64,000 bases of DNA from Sanderia malayensis (GCA_013076295.1 RQOL01000699.1:6650924-6714923), one strand, 5' to 3'; shown: positions 22,383 to 34,294, numbered from the stretch's first letter. Program-made: numbers and translations. Notes: generated from the sequence alone by a model not told the origin.

Positions 22383-24439
22383 CTAGGGGTCATCACTCGC
22401 TTCGCTCGTTCGCCCCAGTCCGTCAAGTAAAAAAAGCTTAATTTGGTTGGCGCGCTGCGCGCGCTGCATTCGCTCCCGCTCATGCCCATACATACATACA
22501 TACATACATACATACATACATACATACCCTACAATACATACCCTACAATACATACCCCACAATACATACCCTACAATACATACCCTACAATACAAACCCT
22601 ACAATACATACCCTACAATACATACCCTACAATACATACCCTACAATACAAACCTTACAATACATACCCTACAATACATACCCTACTATATATACCCTAC
22701 AATACATACCCTACAATACATACCCTACAATACAAACCCTACATAACATACCCTACAATACAAACCCTACAATACATACCCTACATAACATACCCTACAA
22801 TACATACCCTACAATACATACCCTACATAACATACCCTACAATACAAACCCTACAATACATACCCTACATAACATACCCTACAATACATACCCTACAATA
22901 CATATCCTACATAACATACCCTACAATACATACCCTACTATACATACCCTACAATACATGCCCTACAATACATACCCTACAATACATACCCTACAATACA
23001 TACCCTACAATACATACCCTACAATACATATTACGACGCAACATTTCTAAAGAAAGTAAAGGTGGGAGGTCGAATCTTCCCCCCTACCAAGCGACCGCCC
23101 CGCGTCCACGCTGCCCCCCTGAAAGCTGTTTCTGAAAGTTGATAGCTTCAGTGTGAAGTTTGAAAAAAAAGGTGCTTTCAAAAATTTAATCCATCCTGGA
23201 AAATTTAAACTCAATCTGTAATAAAAATTATATCAAACTGTAGCTAAGGAAACAGCGAACACGTTGCAAGTAGTCTCATCTCTTAAATAAGTAGTACTGA
23301 ATTCTTAGAGGCCATTTGGTGGAAGTGGTTTGAATGAAATTTCGGAGCCGTGCAAAGAGCAAAACCTTTGAACACACTTTAGCAAGTAAAAATAGTATTT
23401 ACCGTAGCAAATAGTGACCCAGTTGAACTCAAAAAGCACCAACATGAAGGTAATATGTTGGGGAACAATTATCGAAAGTGTTTGGGTAAAAAATAATCGA
23501 TTGTGGCAGGCTGAAATTGAATTTTCGCAAATGCAAAAACAACGCGTGTTGCGTGAACAATTGCTCCTTCCCGAGTGAAAAGCAACTTTGTTGAAAATCG
23601 TAAAAAACAAAAAAAAAACAAAAAAAAACAACACATTATTTTAGTTGTGTTATCAGACAACACTTGTCAAAAATTTAAATGGGGAAAATCGTGCAAATAG
23701 GGCCGGAAGAATTCAAAACTTTGACCATGGCCTAAACGTTGTTAGCATGCCGAAGCAACAATGGCGGTCGCCTACTACAAAACCCACAACTATTTCATTC
23801 AAAAAACAAAACAAAGCTATCACCTGTGTTCTCTATTGTTTCCTGCAACTCTCCGGGGGTCTTTCAAACAATTAAGAGCTCTTTACAAAGATAATTCAGC
23901 TGGTAAAACACTTTGAAAGGCGCCCACCTCACTTTTTGTGTACAAAACAAAAACGCGCGTCTTCTCCAAAAGTACCTGCTGCCTGCCGAGGGCAAATTTG
24001 CATGATAACGAAAAACGCGTCACTGTTCACGTGAAGTTGCGAAAGAGCCAATCAAATTGCAGGAAAAGGCGAAACGGGTCACGTGAAGAGCAAATACTCT
24101 TTTCGAAAATGGAGTCGGGGACGCGAATTTGGAAGTTTCGCCAGCGTAAACCGTCAATTTTTCGTGATAGCACAATTAGTGGAGTAATTAATAGAATAAC
24201 TCAAAAATTCTTTTAAAATAGGCTTCCAAAAATAGATAACTTTTGCCTACTCCAGAAACGGAGCCTTTCCATGCAAGTGCCAACCTTTTGCGACCCCATT
24301 GAAAAAAGCCTTATTGATCACCGATTCGCCATTTCGTCCCATTGTTTTGAGGCGTTCGACCTATTGTTTCGGGTCGAATCTATTGTTTTAGGCAGAGTTT
24401 CGCCACCGTCACGTGATATCACAGAATATATATATTAGA
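22383..24439 (-). mobile_element. Non-autonomous Helitron H_c, 2.06 kb
   Basis: On the minus strand it begins TCTAATATATATATTC (24439 downward) with CACGTGA close by, and ends with the GC-rich 3' segment and CCCCTAG at 22383, followed by T. Ends of TC...CTRR and insertion at A|T are the Helitron hallmarks. From 5' to 3' it holds about 1.4 kb of family sequence shared with H_d, H_e, H_f and H_a, a 14-bp minisatellite, a short CATA run and the 105-bp 3' segment. No coding frame. Its 5' end abuts the 3' end of H_A without a spacer. Confidence 0.8.
22526..23032. repeat. 14-bp minisatellite (CATACCCTACAATA) in H_c
   Basis: About 36 units with occasional variants (ACATAACATACC, ACAAACC). A (CATA)n run at 22488-22526 adjoins it. 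The long frames in it only reflect the 14-bp period (42 bp encode a 14-residue repeat). Confidence 0.9.
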
Positions 24440-27246
24440 CTAGGGGTCATCACTCGCTTCGCTCGTTCGCCCCAGCCCGTCAAGTAAAAAAAGCTTAATC
24501 TGGTTGACGCGCTGCATTCGCTCGCGCTCATGCCCATCGCAGATTGTTATTGTTGTCGAGATTAGTTAACTGGTTGGTACGAATGCGCCGTGTTCTATTC
24601 GCTTTCGCTTAGGCTTATGCTTTTCCAGTAGTACAGCACACTTTTGGGGGTGTGTGAATGGAGTTTGACATATTAGCCTCGTTTTGATAAAAGTAGCCTC
24701 GTATTGGTGGACAGATAAAAATGGATCATATAGTGGCAATACACCTCTAAAAACACAATACTTTTGATGAAAGGTTAGTGAAAAGCTAATTAATGTAAAT
24801 CGTAAGTTAACTTTAACTTGACTAATATATATATATGTCATAACGATGAGGTTTGATAGTGGGCAAGTATTTTATTTGAATCACAATGATGTAGGTAATA
24901 CATTGCCACTTTAGCAGTTTCCCATTTCAGTCAATTACTATGAGGCAATAGCCTGTCACAAAAGGCTAGTGGAATTAAATAGTGATTGAAACTTACCTAG
25001 ACAGAATTCTCTTTCCATGACTTTGTTAAGGATTCCATTGACTTTTCATATATGTTGTAGTAAATGTTTGTTTGAGCCATTTGACAATTGCATGGTGTGA
25101 ATAGCAAACATTAGTGACATTGACAGCTTTGGTTTATCACTTCAGCATTTGTTTCACTAAGTACCATATGGGGAAAAAGAAATAATTAATAACAAAGTTA
25201 AATGAACATATAAAGGTGCCAAATAATAAAGAACAATATAACAATATGATAGTTGTGAAGCTGCATTCATTGATTCCCTTTTTGGATTATTTGAAAAACA
25301 TGTTTGAAATTCAAATTCTGTGAAAATTATCTTTATGTTTTCCTACATAACTTGATGTACTAATAGAAAGAGGTAGATAGAGATTGTTTATCAATTAGTG
25401 GAAACAAACTTTCATGTTTTTGTAATATATTTTCATTGGCTTTATGCACTTGTGCATTAAGAGGTTGGTAAATGTCAATTGTTAAGTGTTCACGTAATGC
25501 ATGAAATATTAATTAGATGACCTGACAGTGTGTGTATGTAACATCCAGGTTAGTTTTCCTAGAGCTTAAAAAATTATTACTGTAAACATCATTACAGTAG
25601 TTTCCTTGACATACAATAATGAAAGTAAACAGGAAAAGCCTTTGAAGATGATTTTTAGGTCATTCATCATTAATATTGGGAAAAAACTTTAGTTTCAAGA
25701 AGATGTTGATGTATGTAACACATATAGAGAGGAGAGGAGGCAATGAACACAAAGGAATCCATAAAGTGGCAAATAAAATACTGGAAGAATTATTTTGAGT
25801 CCAAGCTTGCACTCGTAGGCACATATAGTCAGGGCACCAGAAATTTATTTTTGAATCAGCGAAACTGTAAAGTTGTAAAACAATTGTTGAGGTTTGCATG
25901 GCCTAACCGAAGAAACTGTCGTGTCGTGTGGGGCAATAAGTTAAGTTTGGATGGCCCAATGAGGTATATAGAATGAGGTCTATATACCTCATTGGGATGG
26001 CCTAACCAAAATTTAGCTGGTGATTGAATTGCAAATAGTTAAATATAAGATGTAAGTGTATTCACTTACCTGTAAGACACATTGAAAATGTTCTCTGTAA
26101 ATCTGGAGATAGTTTTAGAACTTTAAGTTGTCATCTTGATAAATTTTTGTGATGCCAAAGTTAAGCTGTTTCTTGAATGAAATTCATATTTCATATGGGC
26201 CATTTCAAATGTTAGCGGTGCCATTGATGGAAATGAGGCCAAAGTCTTTTTCAATTTAATACAATGGCCTCGTTTCAATGTCAAATAAACTGCTATTATT
26301 GGTTAAGATAAACTACAGAAATGCATCTTATTAAAAATGAACATTGATGAAGCTTATTAGATACTAACAGAGAGTAGATTAATCCTGCAATTTTGTTATA
26401 TATGATACATTAGTACAAAAATAGTAATCAATTAATTATTATTCTTGACAGTTATCAATAGATGGTGAAGATGAATAAGAGATAATTGGTGCCGTCTGTA
26501 GATTGTACTAATGTCTTCATTCATCATGTGGAGTGTTCGGCGACGTTGACAGCATTGTTCAATATCAAATTCACACTCGCATGGCACAAATCAACGACAC
26601 GGATGTCTGTTCTCTTGATGCTTCGTGCATTCTCACCATTAATTTTGGTCATAGTAAAAAAAGAAGATTGCCGGTTACATTAGTTTAAAGCTCGAACACC
26701 AACTTCAAGGGGTAACCTTTGTTCGAGGTTTCCTTGGTGTTCATGAAAACTGCAATTTCAATTTGGAATATGTAATACTACATATTCAAGAGTTAAGTTT
26801 AATAAGTACATTAATTATCATTAGTTATTGGGATGAGAGAGTGATAATCTTAATGTTATATGCAATTTCTTATCAGAAAAAACTATTGTCAATGGACAGA
26901 TTGCAGTTTTTACAGAGAAAAGGAAAGCCATACTCCCATAGGAAATATCAGAGAACATGGCAAAGCATATCTCTTTTGATACAGGCGCTACGCAGGACCC
27001 AGATCGTGTTGTTGTTGATAAACACCCCCGGACACTGGAGTGTTGTGAAAGTGTCCGGATCGTTCTTGGTGGATCTTAATAACTGGAGTGGCGTGGCAAA
27101 CCAGGAATGAATGTTCATCACACTATAGAGTGCAACAAAGCCGATCCGGTAGAACCACAATCTGAGCCCTCGTGATTTGTGTGTGTGTATTTTGGTAGAC
27201 GCCCTTGAGAGCAACGCGATTTATGCTCTATGGTTTGTGAAGGCCT
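24440..27246 (-). other. Non-coding 3' region of H_A
   Basis: 2.8 kb after the helicase stop, without a convincing frame. It carries the 105-bp 3' segment at its low end, a strong hairpin at 25955-25996, and blocks conserved with H_B. Conservation of non-coding blocks suggests a role in replication or RNA processing, or simply shared descent. Confidence 0.5.
25955..25996. repeat. 17-bp perfect hairpin
   Basis: CCCAATGAGGTATATAG and its exact complement are separated by 8 bases (AATGAGGT). It lies in the non-coding 3' region of H_A. Confidence 0.8.
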
Positions 27247-27666
27247 TTACAGGACTTCTTGGAAGACAATGTTTTTTGTCTTCATGTGTGTTTCCTCTGG
27301 GAGGAATACTTTAAGCCCGTCAAATGATGTTGCTCTTGACATGGCCACATATAACTGACCATGTGTGAACACGGCCTCTGGTAAATACAAACCAACATAC
27401 CTGAGAGATTGTCCCTGTGCCTTGTTGATAGTAAGGCAGTATGCTAGTCTGACTGGAAATTGCCGTCATTTGATGTTGAACGGCATCTCAGTGTCTTGTG
27501 TTGACAATGTTATTCTGGGAATCATGACCTGCTGGCCTCTGTGTTCCTTCGTGATGATTTCTGCTGTGATCACGTTCCGTCGGAGATGGCGTACAATAAG
27601 TCTTGTGCCATTGCAAAGACCTTTCTTTGGATTTAGATTCCTCAGAAGAATGATTGTTGCACCAAC
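27247..27666 (-). pseudogene. H_A Rep-helicase, last exon (helicase C terminus)
   Basis: It encodes the C-terminal motifs of PIF1-type helicases in Helitrons: VGATIILLRNLNPKKGLCNG, then [15 protein letters not shown] and [19 protein letters not shown]. The stop is at 27247-27249. The exon starts after an AG at 27667-27668; the upstream intron (27667-27776, 110 bp) has GT-AG ends and joins in frame. A TGA at 27466-27468 replaces a CGA found at the same place in H_B, truncating the helicase before motif V-VI. The helicase normally unwinds DNA during rolling-circle transposition. Confidence 0.75.
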
Positions 27667-27776
27667 CTATAATAAGGAATGTTCGAGATTACGATGTGTA
27701 TCATCTAAGGACCATTATTAATATTTAAAATAAGTGTAGAATTAATGTATAATTAGTACATATAGGTAAATTATAC

Positions 27777-28807
27777 CTTGAGTCTAAGTCGATGTAATGG
27801 CATTCCGTTAGGAGTTAGATTGTTGATAAACTCAATTGGATATGCCGCCTCTTCATCTGGATCCTCTGTTATCACACTGTCTGTGCTGTAGTATGTTCTG
27901 TCAGGAGTCTGTAGTCTTTCCAGAATGATGTCATTGATTTGATGTGAGAAGTCATTCTTTGGGGTAAGACAACAACGTTCTGACATGGTTACTGGATCCA
28001 GCATGAGGTGGGACTGTGGTGTATTAGGCTGGGGATATATGAAGTTGAGCATTTCCTCTTGCGAAGATGTGCATATTTGATGTGGCAAAGTGATATTGTC
28101 AAGTGCATCATGTTGTTCTTGTTTGTTGCCGAGTCTTAGAAGCCATTCTGAGAATTCTCTGTAAGATTCATCTTGGACAGCTCTCATGTTTGTGTGCAGG
28201 CGATGTTGTTGAAACTGTGCCCACAAATCACTGATTTGATATGATTTAAGACTCTCTGATACGATTTGCTCTCTTCCTGCCTTGGGAACAACCGGTAGAA
28301 CTTGTCTAAAATCGCCACCAAGTAACATGAATTTGCCACCAAATGGCTTGTCAATTCTTGTGATATCCCGAAGCAGTCTGTCAACTGCTTGTAATGCCAA
28401 TGCTGGTATCATTGAAGCTTCATCCCATATGAACAGGGTTGCTTCACGCAACACTTGCGCTCTTCGGCTCTGTCTCTTAACATTGCATGTTGATTCCAGC
28501 TTCAATGGTATTGGAATTTGGAATTGTGAATGCGATGTTCTGCCATTGATAAGCAGTGTTGCTGCAATTCCTGACCAAGCCATACACTGAACTTTGTGCC
28601 CAGAAGTATTGAGGTGGCGAACCAACGTGTTGTAGAGAAATGTTTTCCCTGTGCCAGCTGGTCCGTCGAGAAAGTGACAGTTTTGTTCTGATTGCGCCTC
28701 AATTGCTTCAATAATGGCTGTGAAAACAACTCGTTGTTCTGGATTCAATGCAGCTCGCATTTGTTCTCCTTGCTCTCTTTCAATTTCAACATCCATGTGA
28801 TCTTCCT
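27777..28807 (-). pseudogene. H_A Rep-helicase, PIF1-type helicase exon
   Basis: An unbroken frame of about 343 codons. Visible motifs in order: Walker A GPAGTGKT (near 28660), Walker B LFIWDEAS (near 28425), LLGGDFRQVLPVV, and LTPKNDFSHQIND. These are the ATP-binding and hydrolysis motifs of PIF1/RecD-like superfamily 1 helicases. The exon follows an intron (28808-28900, 93 bp) and begins EEDHMDVEI in frame. It is the best preserved part of H_A; the gene as a whole is broken upstream and downstream. Confidence 0.8.
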
Positions 28808-28900
28808 CTGAAAACATAACAATAGTTTATTTTGGTATAAGTAGAAGTATATCTTGGCTAAATTATACAGTGATTGTCATCATGTTAAATTGTAAATCAC

Positions 28901-29783
28901 CTTGTTCGGGAATGACAAAGTCGGCCGGTAGCTGAGGAAGGTGGTCGTAATTCGTGATGGACAAACCATGAACCTTCAAATTGTTGTCAATATCATGTAG
29001 ACATTGATACATGTGTCTGTCTTGAAAGGTTATGTCTGGATTGTTGAGTTGATCACGTCTTACAAAGTCTTCACTCAACGCTTCTTTGAAGGTGTCGAAG
29101 AGTGTTCTGATGTCTGAAGGCGTTTGAAAGAGTAGCAATGTGGCAAACAACTGTCTGAGTTGTGGTGGCATATTAAAGATGACTGCGTCTTGTAAACAGC
29201 GTGTGATTTCGGCATCATCTTCTAAAAGCCCTAAAGCTAATGCTGCATCTTTGAAAGAGTCACATAGATGACCTTCTACCGTTCGAAGGTCTTCAAATGA
29301 CGTAGCTCCTCGTTTATGCAATAGCAAGAGTCTTAAAGCGAATTTTTGCTCGCAAGGTCTAGGCTGCACTTGAGTTATTCTACCAATGACTGGCATTATT
29401 CTTCGTTGTCTGGGTGTCCATGTTTTTGAACGCTCCTGGAAGACATAGTGCTCTGTATTGTCAGAGGCTCCTGGAAGACATAGTGCCACACAACAGACAG
29501 TGTATTGTCTGTTGTGTGGCACTACCCAAGTATCATCCAAAATGCGATTATTAACATTGACTGGATGGAGACAGCGTCATCTGTAGAGAGGATAGCCGTT
29601 GACATTAATTTGAGTTTCAGCAACTTGTTCTTTCGGAAAGTGCTTTTTGCATTTGTTATTTTCCATGCACACGCATCGAGGATTTAAAACTCCACAGGGT
29701 CCATGTGTCATGTGTTTTAGGACCAACTTGTGGTATTTTGAATCCTGTGGGTCTGGAATCTCTGCTGATATCAGTTGATCCAC
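28901..29783 (-). pseudogene. H_A Rep-helicase, Rep C-terminal exon with deletion
   Basis: It opens with VDQLISAEIPDPQD and the Cys-rich HGPCGVLNPRCVCMENNKC, then meets a TGA at 29577-29579 where H_B has CGA. Just after TWVVPHNRQ the sequence departs from H_B and rejoins at EHYVFQERSKTW, so a block present in H_B is missing. The lost block contains the KYIFKYIHKG segment, which matches the catalytic-tyrosine motif of HUH Rep nucleases. The downstream part to PEQ is intact. A hairpin and a duplicated 20-mer mark the deletion site. This exon could not support strand cleavage. Confidence 0.75.
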
Positions 29784-29904
29784 CTGATAATGAATATGAT
29801 AATCAACAATTTTATAATAGAAATGACGTACAGAATAGTTGTACTGTGCATTGGATATAAATTTGAAAATGAGAGAAAGAATTATTAGTGTTTGCAAATA
29901 TTAC

Positions 29905-31088
29905 CTGTTGTGGTGTTCGTGGTTTATCAGCTTGCGAAAGAAACAGGATCATGTGTGCATGTGGTAGTCCTCTCTTCTGAAATTCTATGACATACACATG
30001 TGCAGTGACATGTCCAAGAATGTTGTTGTGTAGTATGTCTTCGAGTAGTTCTTTGAGTTTCAGTTGAAATACTCTTGTGACAATGTCCGGTCGATCATTG
30101 GCCGTCTGATACGGATGAATATTTTCTTCAATCTCCTTCCATTTAGGATTGGCAGTCATTGTGAGGAAGATGTCTGGCTTGCCATACTTCCTTACGATTG
30201 TCATTGCATCTTGAAAATGTTGATACATGTTTCTTTGGCTGCCTGGAAAGGATGATGGTAGAATGATAACACGGCCAACATCGATATGGATGGGCTGATT
30301 TGGATTATTAGCCCTGGCCATCTGGTTCTCAAGTTCAGCTCTTCTATTGAGATGATCCATCAGGCCTCGATACGTGTCAACACGAAGTTGACGTTGATTG
30401 TTCATAATCCAGCTCAGTTTATTGCCTTCTACTTTTGTATATGCATCTACCAGATACTGTTGAAAGAGAAGTGACGCAATGTGGATGGTTGAGAATGCAT
30501 CCCTGACCTGGATTCTGTATGAGTAGTATTCGGTGAGGGTTAGTTTTGTACGATGCTGACGATTGTTGTGCTGTTCACCTCCTACGTTTGCTGTTGGCAA
30601 TCGTTGAAGGTCCAAACTGTATCCGCTGTCACCGTGAAAGAACATCAATGGATACGTAAGAGGATCGGCAATGGGATTAGTTGCGTAAATCTTCATGAGA
30701 TTAACGCGTCTTGTTTGAACTTGCAGTTCTCTGTCGTCAGGATTTGGTGCACCTCCATTTTGTACAGTATATATAGCTGCAATTTCTCTGGCAGTTGGAT
30801 TATCGTATCTGCGATCTTGTTGTGGGCGACCTGTTATGATCATTTTGAATGTCGGAGCAGGCTGATTGTTTGCAATAGCTTGCTGCCGCTGTTCCTCCAA
30901 TATTTCACCCATGCTTCGATAATGTTGGGCAAATCGATTGACTGCCATTAATTCATGCTGTAGAAGTGCAACAATGTCCAAATCAAGACATCGTTCTCTT
31001 GCAGTGTTTTGCCGTTCCTGCAATGCTTGTTGCGTATCCATGATGTAAAGTTCTGCATACTTTCTGGATCTGTCTGTTTCTGTTACAC
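29905..31088 (-). pseudogene. H_A Rep-helicase, Rep HUH exon
   Basis: An open frame of about 394 codons from a spliced junction (VTETDRSRKYAELYI) to QQ|VDQ. It holds TFKMIITGRP, then FLTMTANPKWKEI and EFQKRGLPHAHMILFL, the latter with the His-Ala-His of the HUH metal-binding site. This is the Helitron replication-initiator domain, which nicks DNA and binds the 5' end. Both flanking introns (31089-31210 and 29784-29904) have GT-AG ends and keep the frame. This exon alone shows no disabling change. Confidence 0.8.
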
Positions 31089-31210
31089 CTGTTAATGATC
31101 CAACAAACCATAAGTTTGGGAATTAGAAATTACACTGCATCAATAATGAGGGAGTTGATATTTAATGTTGAATGGAATTATTTTAAGTGTAAACATATTC
31201 TATCAGTTAC

Positions 31211-32306
31211 CTGTCATGTGATATGCCTTCCCGTGAATTGTGATCACTGGTGGTCCAGCTCTAGCATGATGTACAATATTAGCCTTCCATGATGCCATGG
31301 CCATTAATGAGTTGTATTGGCGGAAGTGCTTTAAGAAATACTTTGATTCAGCAGTATCACCAGTATATAAATGCATGACACTGTTTGGAGGTGGTTGAAT
31401 TGCATACAGAGTGATTAAACCTCCCATGCAACATTTTTTGTAACGTTTTTTTGTGTTAAGTTCTTCTTTGAAGTATTTTGCACCACAATGAATGCATGTT
31501 CTGTTCATCTTGTTCAAGTGCTGTGGTAGTGGGGAGAAGGGGATGAGGTTTTCAGCTTCAATGTTCCCAGGGACAGGATTGCCAACTTGCATTTGCTGAT
31601 CTTCAAGGGGTTCTAGTATCTGATTTTCATCGGGTACTGGAACTGCGTGTTGCATCTCAATGTCTGCAGGTTGTTCTCTTGCTTGAAGCTCTTGGTTCAG
31701 AATGGGAAGCTCTTGGTTCTGAATGGGAAGCTCTTGGTTCTGAATAGGAAGCTCTTGGTTCTGAATAGGAAGCTCTTGGTTCTGAATGGGAAGCTCTTGG
31801 TTCTGAATGGGAAGCTCTTGGTTCTGAATGGGAAGCTCTTGGTTCTCAATTGGAAGCTCTTGGTTCTCAATTGGAAGCTGTTGGTTCAGAATAGGAAGCT
31901 CTTGGTTCAGAATGGGAAGCTGTTGGTTCAAAATGAGAAGCTGTTGGTTCAGAATGGGAAGCTGTTGGTTCAGAATGGGAAGCTGTTGGTTCAGAATGGG
32001 AAGCCATGGGATATGAATGGGGAGCTGTGGGATCTGAATGGGAAGCTGTGGTTCCATGCCCATCTGCATTGGCTGTATCTGTAAAAGCGGATACTGTGCA
32101 GGAAACGGTTGATATTCAGGGGTTTCTAGCTGACGGTTTTCAAGCTGCAATTGCTGAAGATCGTTGGCTGCTGCAAGTTCTGCATTGGTGGACTCTGCCT
32201 CCGGAAGCTGAGGTTGTTCGTTCTGCTGTCTTTGACGCTGACGATACTGCCTCATCTGATTTCTACGTCCCGCTCCTGTGATACTTCTCTTGACCTTGCG
32301 CGGCAC
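31211..32306 (-). pseudogene. H_A Rep-helicase, N-terminal exon (Gln-rich repeats, zinc motif)
   Basis: The start corresponds to MPKKARK of H_B, but here the first codon is GTG (32304-32306), so the normal ATG seems lost; an in-frame ATG further upstream (32352-32354) adds an unlikely hydrophobic stretch. After a Gln/Arg-rich start come about 18 heptad repeats of the type QNQELPI, coded by the 21-bp minisatellite, then TCIHCGAKYFKEEL with a second Cys pair KKCCMGG, a zinc-binding motif seen at the N terminus of Helitron proteins. The exon ends at HMTG before a 122-bp intron. Confidence 0.7.
31684..32055. repeat. 21-bp coding minisatellite in H_A
   Basis: About 18 copies of GAAGCTCTTGGTTCTGAATGG (plus strand) with three variant classes (TTCTGA, TTCTCAAT, TTCAGA). 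It is inside the N-terminal exon and keeps the frame. H_B lacks it and has similar exons instead. Confidence 0.9.
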
Positions 32307-33478
32307 GGTGCAAGTTGTAATGTAAAAAAGAAGTATAAAGTATGAGATATACAATTAGGCCAAATTATTGTAAATGTTATTGCTTGTTGACAATGGTCTT
32401 AATAGTAACAACAATGGAATAATTATGGCCTTGTGTAAAGCTAAAACAAAAAGAAATAAATATGATATTTTTCAAGGGTTCCATAATGATAAGGTAAAAT
32501 TAGTACTGAAGTAAATGGAAAAGTATTGCTATGTAATATAATGTATGTTAAATGAATATACTTACGTTTAAACTGTGGTCGTTTCTGTTGGGTAAACAGT
32601 CACTAAAATGGAATAGAGTAAATTTATAGTTGAAAAAGAAATGAATAATGGACAAAAGCTCAGAATACCTGAATAAATAAAAATGAACTGTTTGAATCGA
32701 GTGCAGCAGTTTTTAATAATCTGTTGAAACACGATTTGAGAATTTGTTGTTAATAAACTTACTATCCATGAAAGAAACACTGAATTAACGAAATAGTTTC
32801 TTGTACAGGGGCTCATTTGGAAAGAGAGAAATAAAAAACAAAAATATAAGTTTATTGTGGAGATGAGTTTGTGAAATAGAAGTGTCCCTTATTTGAAAAT
32901 AGATTTAGCTGGGCCTTTATTTATAAGAAAAACACACAGTTAAAGAGTAAAATAGATCAATGAGCAAGGAAAACTGTCGTCAAACAATAAATATCTTACC
33001 GAGCCTTGTGTCTTTAAAATCTATGGATAGAAACAAAAGAGAAATCAGAATAGTTGTAAACTTAAAATATTTGATAAAGAAATGATACCTGCACAACACG
33101 TAACCCGTCTTTGCAATTAAAAGCATACGAAAAAAACAATAATTTTCGTCTTATGAGGCGAAGTAGTGATAAGTAATCTGGCTAGCTTGTAGTTATTAAA
33201 ACATGTTGAAAGTAGGTATACTTACTCAGCGATAAATAAGATAAGATAATTATAGCCTTTAGTAAATTTGGCCGGTTAAAAATAGACAAAGTCTAATTTT
33301 GGAGGCGGGATTTCTATTGTACTACATCGCCTCTGTGATTGGTTTATACGCGTCACGTGACAATAAAGGAGGGAAAATTCTCGTGGAAAGGGATTTCCCC
33401 TTCATCTTTCTGACTTTTAAAGGTGGGAAGGAGAAGATTAGCACGTGACAGACTGGTTGGGCTCAAAGAGATAAGAGA
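32307..33478 (-). promoter_or_regulatory. 5' leader region of H_A with candidate micro-exons
   Basis: Between the proposed 5' terminus and the first coding exon the minus strand shows short stretches with both an acceptor and a donor, for example 33000-33020 (CCATAG before, GTAAGAT after, 21 nt) and 32568-32602 (TTTTAG before, GTAAGT after). They would form a multi-part untranslated leader. CACGTG occurs near 33358 and 33442. Unproven without transcripts. Confidence 0.35.
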
Positions 33479-33553
33479 TAAGATAAGAAACATTATAATT
33501 AAAATCTTATGTTATGTTCATTTTACTGAATATTTACAGTTCGTTTAACAATA

Positions 33554-33717
33554 TTAATACTTTTTAAACAATATATTATCATTCAATTGGGCAAGTTTAT
33601 GGAGATCACAGGGTTCTGATGCATCAAGTTGATAAAAAGTGGCCGATAGCGTCTGGAGTGTAAGCCTCGTTAACACTATGGGGCAGGCACGTGTGCACGT
33701 CTCCTCTGTCCCTGCAA
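33554..33717 (-). CDS. Candidate terminal exon on the minus strand
   Basis: A strong acceptor (pyrimidine tract and TTGCAG at 33718-33723) is followed by an open frame through VLTRLTLQTLSATFYQLDAS to a stop at 33554-33556. It would be the last exon of a minus-strand gene divergent from the candidate gene at 34.0 kb. No upstream exon was traced and no family is recognised; this may be chance. Confidence 0.2.
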
Positions 33718-34005
33718 GAAGAAGACAAAGGAAAAGAAGAAAGACAAATGAAACATTGTAACAATATCTCACGTGCCAGAATTTTATTTGCGAAATTATT
33801 ATTATTACATTGAAAAATGAATTTGAAAAGAAGCCTCGGCCTCGGCAGATAGCGTTGACGATGAAGAGAGCCGATCAAATCGGAGGAATAAGATAAATGG
33901 TAATAATATAATTTGATCTTTGTCAATCTTTTCAATCAAACACCATTAAGCAAACTATAATAAGTTATGGTGTGTTTAACTTTAATTGTTATCTATCAAT
34001 TATAG

Positions 34006-34074
34006 AATTTCGACATATTGGAAGAGAATATGCATCCTATCATTAAAAATAGTCAACATGCATGGCAGGCCTGG
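34006..34074 (+). CDS. Candidate small gene, exon 1 seen (69 nt)
   Basis: Acceptor TATAG at 34001-34005, donor GTAAGT at 34075. The frame reads NFDILEENMHPIIKNSQHAW and ends QAW in phase 0. A start could be the ATG at 34030, which would give a 61-residue protein over four exons, or the gene may have further upstream exons that I could not place. The coding part may belong to a host gene or to an element next to H_A. No family is recognised. Confidence 0.45.
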
Positions 34075-34294
34075 GTAAGTTTGTTACTCTAGTTGTTGTA
34101 TGAAATAAGAAAAAAAGGCAAATTCAGAGCAGTTGCATAGGAATAATGGAAATCTGCTCCCTTCTGTGTTTCGGTGGGCTAGCTCATACTGCTATAAGCA
34201 ATGAGTTGGCATTGGTGTAACCTGGAAAGTATTCTGAATTATTGAAACTCTGTATTTGGTTAATGGTTTCACTTAATTTTATTGTTGCTTGCAG

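Larger units (their letters stand above)
24440..33478 (-). mobile_element. Coding Helitron H_A, about 9.0 kb
   Basis: It contains a Rep-helicase gene (27247-32306) on the minus strand. The 3' end at 24440 carries the family 3' segment and CCCCTAG. The proposed 5' end is TC at 33478, preceded by A, with CACGTG within 40 bases as in the other copies; this end is tentative because TCT repeats allow a small shift. About 2.8 kb of non-coding sequence lies between the helicase stop and the 3' end. It is homologous in patches to the same part of H_B (for example 26660-26775 with 50870-50985). The Rep part has a stop and a large deletion, so it is not autonomous. Confidence 0.75.

Noticed and set aside
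22443..23135. 230-codon frame of 14-residue repeats (and similar frames at 42753-43253, 45433-46318, 46859-47618)
   Set aside because: They are translations of 14-bp or 4-bp tandem arrays that are open in several frames. No start context, splice structure or non-repetitive domain.
31647..32084. Plus-strand 145-codon repeat protein
   Set aside because: Antisense of the 21-bp minisatellite in the H_A N-terminal exon.
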